Shown piece after piece: positions 26,758 through 35,200 of a stretch of 64,000 nucleotides of DNA. Positions within the stretch are counted from its first letter, which is position 1. Each line of letters begins with the position of its first letter. This DNA is from Thermocoleostomius sinensis A174 (GTDB lineage: Bacteria > Cyanobacteriota > Cyanobacteriia > Elainellales > Elainellaceae), in contig NZ_CP113797.1 of NCBI RefSeq assembly GCF_026802175.1, positions 496,001 through 560,000 on the forward strand, read 5' to 3'. The notes beneath the pieces were generated by a model. The model was not told where the DNA came from and ran no database searches. It saw only the letters and a list, made by a program, of their open reading frames with translations. The position numbers were made by a program, and so were the translations under genes.

Positions 26758-27733
26758 CATCAACACTCAAATAATGCACACTAAATAACTGCTCTGGATC
26801 TGTCCACACTTGATTGGGTTGTAGCCCAGCAGCCCGTGCCAAGTCTCGAAACTCCTCTAGGCTGTACTTGTAGGAATATTCCGTTCGTAGAGTTTCACCC
26901 TTCCAAAATGGAATTTCAACGTCGTCTAAATGCACTACCTGATCGATAAGGCTAACGATGTACATTTCGATGCGTCCCACCGGGTTATAGAAAGCGCGAT
27001 AGGTAAATGCATCCACATTAAAATCTGTACCTAATTCACGGTTCATCCGTGTTAGTAGATTTAGAGCAAAGGCGGCCGAGATTCCTTGACGATCGTCATA
27101 GGCCGGTTCTAGGATGGTTCGATCTTTCTTTAAATCTACTCCGATCAATAATCCACCTCTAGGTCCAAGCAACTGACCCGTCTGCTTCAGAAATTCAATC
27201 GCCGCTTCGGGTTCTAAATTACCGATCGACGAACCTGGGAAAAATCCTACTTTGCGTTTTTTGTCAATCGATGGAATATTCGGAAAATCAATCGGTTGCG
27301 TGTAGTCCGTACAAACGGCAATCGTTTCCAATAATGGGTAAGCTTCCGCTAAATTCAAACAAGATTCCTGCAAGTGTTGCTTGGAAATATCCAGTGCAAT
27401 ATATGTTTGTAAGCGTGGTATCGCGTCTAACAGAATTCGTATCTTTTGGCTACTGCCACTGCCAAACTCAATCAACACACTGTCACTAATCAAGTCTGCT
27501 ATGTCGTGAGCGTAAGTTTGTAAGATTGCCATTTCAGTCCGAGTCAAGTAATACTCATCTAAGGTACAGATTGCATCAAACAATTCTGCTCCCGATTTGT
27601 CATAGAGAAACTTCGGTGAAATGGTTTTCTGTTGTTTCATTAAACCAGTCAATGCTTCCGCTCGAAAATCATCGATTGGTGGGTGTAGATCGTACAGCTT
27701 GACGTGAGCTTTAACGTCAGTTGCTAAGGTCAT
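26747..27733 (-). CDS. egtD: L-histidine N(alpha)-methyltransferase EgtD
   Basis: Trimethylates histidine to hercynine with S-adenosylmethionine, the first step of ergothioneine synthesis. 328 residues. SPKFLYDKSGAELFDAICTL then DEYYLTRTEMAIL is the family N-terminus; VLIEFGSGSSQKIRILLDA is the SAM-binding motif; GFFPGSSIGNLEPEAAIEFL and YSYKYSLEEFRDLARAAGL are also typical. It lies 89 bases downstream of egtB on the same strand, so the pair is probably one operon. The gene's 3' end overlaps a heptamer repeat. Confidence 0.93.
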   Translation of the reverse strand: MTLATDVKAHVKLYDLHPPIDDFRAEALTGLMKQQKTISPKFLYDKSGAELFDAICTLDEYYLTRTEMAILQTYAHDIADLISDSVLIEFGSGSSQKIRILLDAIPRLQTYIALDISKQHLQESCLNLAEAYPLLETIAVCTDYTQPIDFPNIPSIDKKRKVGFFPGSSIGNLEPEAAIEFLKQTGQLLGPRGGLLIGVDLKKDRTILEPAYDDRQGISAAFALNLLTRMNRELGTDFNVDAFTYRAFYNPVGRIEMYIVSLIDQVVHLDDVEIPFWKGETLRTEYSYKYSLEEFRDLARAAGLQPNQVWTDPEQLFSVHYLSVDGGK

Positions 27734-27822
27734 AAAATCAGTCTCCGAATCAAAACAGCAACGTCATCAAAACAGTATCTTCTATTTCCTCTTCTTGTTC
27801 CTTCCTTTTCCCTACTCCAACA

Positions 27823-29109
27823 TCACTGCGCCAAGCGAATTCCGCTGAACTGCCAACGAGCAGACGGCGGAAAGAAATTGCGATAGGTAGAACGAATATG
27901 ATCGGCTGGCGTTGCGCAAGAACCGCCCCGTAGCACCATTTGATTGCACATAAATTTGCCGTTGTATTCTCCAATTGCACCTGATGCTGCCTTAAAGCCG
28001 GGATAGGGCAAGTAGGCGCTTTGCGTCCACTCCCAGACATCGCCATACAATTGATCTGGACGAGTTGATCGAGTGGCGGCGATCGGGTGAAGCTGACTGG
28101 TAGTTACACTGCTAGGGTTTAGTAAATTACCGCGAATAGGAACTTGTGCAGATGCTACTTCCCATTCAGCTTCTGTTGGCAACCGTTTTCCTGCCCATCG
28201 AGCAAACGCATCGGCTTCAAAAAAGCTGACATGACAGACTGGTTCCACTTCGTTGACAGGCTGCATTCCCATCAGCGTCATTGTCCACCACCGACCCTCA
28301 ATTTGTTCCCAATAGAGGGGCGCTTGCCACTGCTCTTTTTGTACCAGCCCCCATCCTTCTGAAAGCCAGTATTCTGCTTTTTCATACCCGCCTGCTTTCA
28401 TAAATTCCAGATATTCACCATTTGTGACCAAGTGAGCCGCAAGGTAATAATCCTGTAAATACACCTGGTGAGTTGGTCCTTCGTTGTCAAAAGCAAACCC
28501 GGTTCCAGCAAAGCCGATCGAGTACAATCCACCCGGATAATCTAACCACTTTTCTGATGTGCAATCGTTCCCTGAATGAGAAGACATCGACGCGATTTCA
28601 CGGTAAGCAGGTCGTAGTGGATTGCAGGCAAGTACATGTTTTAGATCAGTTAGCAACAATTCCTGATGTTGTTGCTCATGATGTAATCCCAACGTGATTA
28701 AGCTTTCTACAGATTCATTCCCAGATTGATCTGCAATCAGTTGTTCCATCGCCGCATCTACATAGTGCCGATATTGGTAAACCTCTTGCACGGTAGGTCG
28801 GGACAACAACCCACGATGCGGTCGAGGATGACGCTGCCCGATCGCTTCATAGTATGAATTAAACAGGAACCCATACTGAGGATGAAAAACGTTGTAATCC
28901 TTGAGATGGGGAAGGAGCAAGAACGTTTCAAAGAACCAGGTAGTATGGGCCAGATGCCACTTGGCTGGGCTAACATCGGGCATCGTTTGAATCACATAAT
29001 CTTCGATCGCCAACGGCTGACAAATCTGCTCACTGAGTTGACGTACCTGCTGATAGTGCTTTGTCAGTGATTGAGGATTAGTTTGTATCTGGGATAGAGA
29101 AGGCTTCAT
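27823..29109 (-). CDS. egtB: ergothioneine synthase-type iron enzyme EgtB
   Basis: Non-haem iron sulfoxide synthase that joins hercynine to a thiol (gamma-glutamylcysteine or cysteine). 428 residues from ATG 29109; a frame extension of 20 codons upstream is unlikely. An N-terminal DinB-like domain carries the iron ligands in KWHLAHTTWFFE and LHHEQQHQELLLTD. A C-terminal FGE-sulfatase domain shows VTNGEYLEFM, RLPTEAEWEVA, YGDVWEWTQS and VLRGGSCATP. Ergothioneine is an antioxidant; with egtD adjacent the core pathway is present. Cyanobacterial genomes often lack egtA and egtC beside the pair, as here. Confidence 0.93.
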   Translation of the reverse strand: MKPSLSQIQTNPQSLTKHYQQVRQLSEQICQPLAIEDYVIQTMPDVSPAKWHLAHTTWFFETFLLLPHLKDYNVFHPQYGFLFNSYYEAIGQRHPRPHRGLLSRPTVQEVYQYRHYVDAAMEQLIADQSGNESVESLITLGLHHEQQHQELLLTDLKHVLACNPLRPAYREIASMSSHSGNDCTSEKWLDYPGGLYSIGFAGTGFAFDNEGPTHQVYLQDYYLAAHLVTNGEYLEFMKAGGYEKAEYWLSEGWGLVQKEQWQAPLYWEQIEGRWWTMTLMGMQPVNEVEPVCHVSFFEADAFARWAGKRLPTEAEWEVASAQVPIRGNLLNPSSVTTSQLHPIAATRSTRPDQLYGDVWEWTQSAYLPYPGFKAASGAIGEYNGKFMCNQMVLRGGSCATPADHIRSTYRNFFPPSARWQFSGIRLAQ

Positions 29110-29409
29110 AATCAAAGTGTGAATGGGAGATAGGAGTTGCCCGAGCGGGTGGTGTGGAGAAATTAACAAAAAGTCAACAAATTTGTTACAAGTGAAGACT
29201 GACTAGATAGAACACAAAAGATAATACAGTGGAACCATGCTGTATCACTACAGCAGGAAATAGATAGCTGTTAAAACCGTCTTAAGGAATAGATAAAAAT
29301 TTTGAATACGGCTCCTAACAACACAGATGATATACACCGTGCCGTACTATCAAGCTCAATGAATGAGGATTTGCTGAGAGGGTGTTTGAAAAGATTTGAG
29401 GTGTCAAAT

Positions 29410-29949
29410 TTATGCCAACCGCCTCACCATAATCCGAATCATGGCAAGGTAGATCAAGGTTTCTGATGTCTCTGGTAATAATTCATAGTCTCTGACCAAC
29501 CGTCTGCATCCCATTAGCCAACCAAAAGTTCGTTCTACCACCCACCTCTTTTTGAGCAAGCTAAAGCCTTTGGTTTGCTCAGGTCGCAGTACAACTTGCA
29601 CAATCCAACGACAAACATCCATCACCCACATCAGAAAAGGGGCGCCATCGAACCCGCCGTCTACCCAAATGGTGATTAAGCGTGAAACCTTTTTCTTCAT
29701 CCGTTTGACTCGTTTGAGGACACGTTTGCCCCCTTCGCGTTCCCCCAGGTTTGCCGCACTCACAAACACCCGCAAAACCAGTCCTAACGTATCCACCGTT
29801 AAAAATCGTTTGCGTCCTGTAATCAGCTTGCCTCCATCAAAGCCAACTTGTTGATGAACTCCTGCTGCACTCTTGATGCTTTGGCTATCGATGATCGCTT
29901 CTGATGGACTAGGATAGCGTTGCGCATCGATGCGAACCCACTGGTGCAA
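29410..29949 (-). CDS. IS5-family transposase, second frame (DDE domain)
   Basis: 179 residues holding the catalytic part: [12 protein letters not shown] (first Asp), [14 protein letters not shown] (second Asp) and [14 protein letters not shown] (Glu), with the usual [20 protein letters not shown] end. The ATG at 29949 is probably not a true start: the frame reads sensibly (IHDQLHQW) just upstream, where it should join the first frame by a shift near 29960-29975. Confidence 0.88.
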   Translation of the reverse strand: MHQWVRIDAQRYPSPSEAIIDSQSIKSAAGVHQQVGFDGGKLITGRKRFLTVDTLGLVLRVFVSAANLGEREGGKRVLKRVKRMKKKVSRLITIWVDGGFDGAPFLMWVMDVCRWIVQVVLRPEQTKGFSLLKKRWVVERTFGWLMGCRRLVRDYELLPETSETLIYLAMIRIMVRRLA

Positions 29950-30209
29950 CTGGTCATGAATGGAATCCAGGTGCCGTCCAATCGCCAGTTGCGGAAGTAC
30001 GTGTACACCGTCTGCCAGGCTGGGAAATCACCAGGTAAAGAACGCCAACGACAGCCTTCAACCAGAACATAGAGCATGGCATTGAGCACCTCCCACAGGT
30101 CAACGCTGCGAGGACGACCACCTGGCTTTGCTGCTGGAATTAATTCACTCAAAACCTCATATTGGGCGCGGGTTAGGTTACTGGGATATGCTTTACTCAT
30201 CTGACTCAC
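29823..30209 (-). CDS. IS5-family transposase, first frame (N-terminal domain)
   Basis: 128 residues. The DUF4096-type N-terminal domain is clear: [40 protein letters not shown] and [20 protein letters not shown], then WRLDGTW. After that the frame departs from transposase sequence. It overlaps the second frame by 127 bases. No A-rich slippery run is visible at the junction, so this may be a mutation rather than programmed frameshifting. Confidence 0.82.
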   Translation of the reverse strand: MSQMSKAYPSNLTRAQYEVLSELIPAAKPGGRPRSVDLWEVLNAMLYVLVEGCRWRSLPGDFPAWQTVYTYFRNWRLDGTWIPFMTSCTSGFASMRNAILVHQKRSSIAKASRVQQEFINKLALMEAS

Positions 30210-30397
30210 TCAGGGCTGTAGATATTTGCTATTCGCAGCCTACACTGAGTGAGCTTTTTTACGACCTTCCTGGCTTCTCAAACACCCTCTGAGAGTTCAG
30301 CGAAGAATTCCAGAAAATAGGATTGAAAGTGGATGGAGAATGGTAAGTCTTCCCACATCCGTCCGTTCGTTAAGGATGTTTATGCAGAACTATGGGG

Positions 30398-30544
30398 TCA
30401 TTCAGCTTGCTCTTTGCCTGTGAAAAGCTCACGGATTATGGAATGGAAATCTTGCTCATCTAGCCCTGGATAGACACGATCTACTGTTCGTCCATCTTCC
30501 GGTTCACCTTGTGTCTGGACGTGAACGAATAGAATGTTTACCCA
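30398..30544 (-). pseudogene. possible remnant of a short gene
   Basis: A 48-residue open stretch ending in TGA reads like real protein (VQTQGEPEDGRTVDRVYPG, then LDEQDFHSIIRELFTGKEQ). It has no start of its own; an in-frame ATG lies 7 codons upstream but is cut off by a TGA. I do not recognise the family. It is squeezed between the IS and the tetR-like gene and is best seen as a decayed gene end. Confidence 0.3.
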
Positions 30545-30589
30545 TCAGAAACTGGGCAGACTCATGCAACGTCAGTTAGCGAATCGATT

Positions 30590-31228
30590 TTACTCTCGCT
30601 GCATAGAAACAGATTTTCGATCGAGACAATCATCGCAGTTTTTTTGGTGAGCAATCCCCTCTAATAAGGAATCAATGAGTTCTTCAAGATAATTTGGGTG
30701 TTCTAGCACATCACTGGTAGAAAAAGCCATTTTCTCCATTAGCACGTGATTTGTTAACGTCCCAAGCAAGATCCGAGCCGGAACTTCAGGATTGCCTGCT
30801 CGAATTCGACCCAATTTCATTTCCTCATCGAAGAAGTCTGTCAACGCTTTTAAATCTCGTGCCAGAGGGGGTTCATCAAGCCCAACTAAAGCCGGGGACA
30901 ACAATCCTTTGGAGCGCGCCATGATAATCCTGGGCACAAATTCCCGTAAGCATTCAATCACTTGCTGTGAGAGCGCAATCAAATTTTGCTTCAAATCTCC
31001 CTGTCCAATGAGAGCGTTGAGGGTTTTAACCCACTGAGGTGAACTTGCCTCGCTCATGGCTGCGAAAAACAACTTTTCCTTGGTGGAAAATCGTTTAAAA
31101 ATCGAGCCTTCCGATACACCAGCACGACGAGCTATTTCGACCGTGGAAGCCCCAAACCCCTCTGCAAGAAACACTTCTCGAGCCGCTTCTAGAATTTGCT
31201 TATCTGTGATAATTCGCGATCGCCCCAT
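30590..31228 (-). CDS. TetR-family transcriptional regulator
   Basis: 212 residues from ATG 31228 (MGRSRIITDKQILEAAREVF); a longer frame exists upstream. The N-terminal helix-turn-helix (about 8-55) has the family pattern FGASTVEIARRAGVSEGSIF followed by KRFSTKEKLFFAAM. The C-terminal ligand domain is variable, as usual. Dimeric repressors of this kind often control the neighbouring gene, but the next gene on either side is an IS and, 1 kb away, the PBP-phosphorylase fusion. A likely promoter with TTGACA lies upstream. Confidence 0.88.
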   Translation of the reverse strand: MGRSRIITDKQILEAAREVFLAEGFGASTVEIARRAGVSEGSIFKRFSTKEKLFFAAMSEASSPQWVKTLNALIGQGDLKQNLIALSQQVIECLREFVPRIIMARSKGLLSPALVGLDEPPLARDLKALTDFFDEEMKLGRIRAGNPEVPARILLGTLTNHVLMEKMAFSTSDVLEHPNYLEELIDSLLEGIAHQKNCDDCLDRKSVSMQRE

Positions 31229-32234
31229 GATAGTATATAGCCTGTAACACACTGCAATACAATTACTTTGCAATCTTGTCAATACAACCTATGTGGGCAG
31301 TTTACCCACCTCAAATTTAGACTCAGACACAATGAAACATTAGAACTAGAGGCTATCTGTAACATGGTCGTCTAGTTGAACTTGTGGATGGTAAACATTC
31401 TGCAATTATGCAGCACGCTATATATAGCGCAAGCCATTCATAATTTCCCCACCTCGCCCCAATACCCTGACACCAACGCCAATCGAACGCTCACGAGGAA
31501 ATCTCTTGGTTCAAAACAGGCAACCGATCAACTATCCTTGTGGAAGGAAAGGAGTGCCTTCTGTATCCATATATTACTTTGTAACCCCTAAAACCCACCA
31601 TTTCTAGATCGATTTACGACTTCTTTGAACAATATTCATCAAGAAGGTGGGATCAAATCCGTAGGATTTTAAAAACTTGGTAGCAAGTAATCGGCTAGCT
31701 CGATGTCGTTCAACCTAATTTACTGAGGCTCTAACCGAAGTTTTGCGCAAGTTAATAGTGAATCCGTGTAACATCTAATACATAAAGCTGATGGCAGAAA
31801 AATAATAAAACTTTGCAAATACTACACAATCAAATTTGTGAATTTGTGCGGTTGGTTAAACACAGGGCATTTGGAGCTTGAACTAAGCTTCTGAGGACTG
31901 TGTTTTTTAAGGCATAGTCCCTCTCCAAAGCTTGGAAGCGGGAGTTAGGACGAGGGCGCAAAGGTAACTTGCACACTCAATTGGGGAGCAGGATTAGAAA
32001 CGTTGCCCATCACGTTACGTTTTTTTATCTTTGTCTTCAGACTGCACTATATCGTGTTTACACCGTCATGACTGGTTAAGAAGCAGTTGCTAATTTTCAA
32101 GAAATCGGCGAAATGTATAGGACAGGACTTCCTTTAACCGGATCTTTTTGGGAGGATTCGTGACAAAAGTTTGCATAGCGATTGCATTGGGCGACTCCAT
32201 CAGGTCCTGACGTTGATTTAGCCAATCCTGTCTT
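31229..32234. other. 1-kb noncoding region upstream of the PBP-phosphorylase gene
   Basis: The longest gene-free stretch in the window. The only frame (about 31376-31591, plus) has a composition unlike a protein and is rejected. The DNA is AT-rich around 31600-31860. A single Pho-box-like CTTTAACC occurs at 32132-32139 but without the repeated spacing a Pho box needs. It must hold the promoters of the tetR-like gene and of the fusion gene, and could hide a small RNA I cannot recognise. Confidence 0.5.
31254..31282 (-). promoter_or_regulatory. possible promoter of the tetR-like gene
   Basis: On the minus strand TTGACA (31282-31277) is followed after 17 bases by TATTGC (31259-31254), a fair -35 and weak -10, about 25 bases before the ATG. 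The direct repeat TGTATTG overlaps both elements and could be an autoregulatory site. Confidence 0.35.
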
Positions 32235-35200
32235 ATGTTTGATCAGAAAGTGCCTGTTTTGCGGAAACTTGTGTTGCTAGTTGCACTCGTTTCCCTACCT
32301 GCATCTACCTTGTTATTGCCATCTACAACCATGGCACTCGCTCAGTCCGATCGCGTGTCTCTGGTGCTGTCCGTTGATCGGGTGAATGATGCGAATAGTG
32401 GAGTCGTGCAAATTGATGGCTCTAGCAGCATGACAGCGATTAATCAATGGCTAAAGCAGCGCTATGAAGCTGATTTTCCCGGTATTGAGGTTGAGGTTGC
32501 CGCGCATGGAACGGACGCAGCCATCAAGGCACTATTAGATGGAGAGATTGATTTAGCGGCAATCGGGCGACCGCTGACCCCAGAGGAAAAAGCTGAGGGA
32601 CTGGTCGAAATTCCTATCAGCCGAGAACAGATTGCGATTCTTGTCAGCCAATCCAATCCCTTTAAGGGCAGTTTAACCCTCGATCAACTCAGCAAAATCT
32701 TTCAGGGTGAAATTGTCAATTGGGCAGAGGTCGGTGGCCCCGATGCACCCATTCGGATTATCGATCGTCCCCAAACAAGTGATACACGCCGGGCTTTTGA
32801 AGACTATTTTGAAGACTATGGTGGGTTGAAAGCAGGGGGGTTGAAAGCAGAGCGGACTCCTTCCAGACGCACGCACATGCCTCTAGAAACGGATGACACC
32901 GCTGAGATGATTCAGGCGTTAGGAACTGATGGAATTGGCTATGCCCTTGTTGACCAGGTTCGGGGCGTTGCGGGTGTCCGACTGGTTCCCATTGCTATTT
33001 TGCAAGATGTGTTGCCAGACAGTTCGCTGTACCCCTACACCTTTTCCCGCGGCTATGCCTACAAAACCGAGCTAGCTCCAGCCCTTCAATCGTTTCTGGG
33101 TTTTGCAACGACTAATCCAGGACAAGCAGCGATCGAGACGGCAAAAAACACTGAAGCCACAGCCCTGATAACAGCCTTGGCGGCGGCCACCCTCGCCCAA
33201 ACATTGCCCCAAGCCACTCCAACTACCACGTCTGCCTCCGAAGCGGCGATTGAATCAACGATCGAGTCAACGATTGAATCAACAGACGCAACATCACCTG
33301 AGGTGGAGGATCAGGTTGCAGATAGGATAGCCGCCCAACCGGAAGCCGCAGAACCACTCGCCGATCGCGTTGCTCCATTAGCTGTTTCGTCAAAAGACGA
33401 GGCAACTGAAGTAACCCAGACAACAAATACTCGCTTACAAGCAACTCGGTTAGAACCAACTGCGCAGGATACGGAAGAAACATTAGAAACATCGGCTCCA
33501 TCGCTTCAGCCCCTAGCCGAAGAATCTAAGGTAGTAATTGGTCAAGCCATGGCAGAAACTCCAGCAGTAAGTTCGGCTGAAAAGCCAGCCATGCAGGTGA
33601 TTAAACCGATTCCAACCGGACGAGTACTACCACCGGGATTGAGCCAACCGAATAACCCGCAGGGTTTTGATACGCCTGCTTCGCCGATCGTCGTAGAGAA
33701 GCCCGTACAGCTTGAGACTGATACCCCTGCCACAGGTAGCCCTAAACCAAAGCGGATTGTAGAGCGCTTAGATGATCAAGCCGATCTCGATGAAATTCGA
33801 CCCGCAGAACCGCCAGTCCTACCACCCGTTCAGACTACCACGCCAGACGCGCCGATCGCTCAACCCACTGAGCCAGTAGTAGCACCTACCGCAGAGTCAC
33901 CGCGCCGACGGACTGGGTGGTGGTTGCTGTTACCGCTAACGCTGGTTGTGTTATTGATTCGATGGCTGCAAGGTAAAAATAAACCCGCTGCTCCCGCCGC
34001 TCCGAATCCCACCCATCCCCCATCTCCGCCTCGACCTACCGCTTCAGAGGTTCCAGCCGAGGTTCCAGAGATTGTCACTGCCGAATCTTCTGCTACAACG
34101 ATCGCCGAAGCTCCGGTAGAAGTGCCGATAGCCCCCCCTGCGGAAGTGGTGTCTTCGTCAGCAGAAGTGCCCCTAGCGGAACCACCAGTCGCAGCCCCCC
34201 AATCAGATGCCGCGATGATCGACGCAACTATGGATGCAGCCGACGCGACGGTAGAAACTCCTGGCGTCGAAACACCTGAAACGCTACCGTCGGAACCACT
34301 GGTGGTCGAAATGCCGCTAGAAGCTCCAGCCGTGCCTCTGCCAGACCCAATCGTGTCAGATGTTGCAGCGGCAGACTCCATAGACGCAGAATTTATTGAA
34401 GCCGAAATCATAGAACCGCAACCCCCAGTTTCGGCAACATCGGATGAAGCGATTGAATCGGTGACGGATACGAAACCGGACACTGGGACTGGCTTTTCTG
34501 CGCCTGACCCTTCTGCCGAAACCTTCGAGCAACTCGCAGATCCTTCAATTCGACAGGTGGAACCGATCGTCCTGGAAGCTCCCATCGTTGGCAGGGCTGA
34601 CACAAACCCTACTGTCAATGCACAGCCAATTCTCAGTTCATCGATTGCCGATACCACCGCAGACAGCGTGATGACGCCTGTACCGCGTGATGACTCGGAA
34701 CCGACAGTGGAAACGTTTAAGCGCACATTTCAAGATTACTTGCGTAGCTATTGTGGACAATCTTTAGAAACGGCAACGGTGCAAGATTGTTACATGGCTT
34801 TGTCCTATGTTGTGCGCGATCGGATGATGAAGCTCAATCGCCCAGAGGTTTACTTGCAGCAGCCAGATGTCCGGATTGTGGGTGAGATTGCCGCTGAATT
34901 TATGCCCGGTCCACATTTGGCCAACAATTTGTTGAACTTGGGCTATTTAGAACCAGTGCAGCAGGCAATGCGCGAGTTGAACATTGACCTGAATGCGCTA
35001 TGTGAACAGGAAGAAGAGCCAGGACTCGGTAAAGGCGGACTTGGGCGCTTGATGGTGTGCTATCTCGATTCGCTCTCTACTGCCAATGTTCCGGCGATCG
35101 GCTATGGCATTCGCTATGAGTTCGGTATTTTTGATCAAGTCATTCAAGACGGTTGGCAAGTCGAAGTTCCCGATAGTTGGTTACGCAACGGCAACCCGTG

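Larger units (their letters stand above)
29378..30289 (-). mobile_element. IS5-family insertion sequence with TGA target duplication
   Basis: 912-bp element bounded by 16-bp inverted repeats, GAGGGTGTTTGAAAAG at the left and GAGGGTGTTTGAGAAG (complement) at the right, with one mismatch. A TGA triplet flanks both ends (29375-29377 and 30290-30292), fitting a 3-bp target duplication. It encodes a two-frame DDE transposase. Ends and duplication are intact, so the insertion is recent. It sits in the gap upstream of egtB and does not interrupt a visible gene. Confidence 0.9.

Noticed and set aside
31376-31591. 71-codon plus frame in the 1-kb gap
   Set aside because: No motif, biased composition, poor start context; treated as noncoding.
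32132-32139. Possible Pho box before the fusion gene
   Set aside because: Only one CTTTAACC-like octamer is present; the tandem repeats at 11-base spacing that define a Pho box are missing.
33860-34726. Long minus-strand open frame of 288 codons
   Set aside because: It is the antisense of the low-complexity linker of the fusion gene; its Ser/Gly/Thr-rich product is what the complement of Ala/Pro/Glu codons gives.
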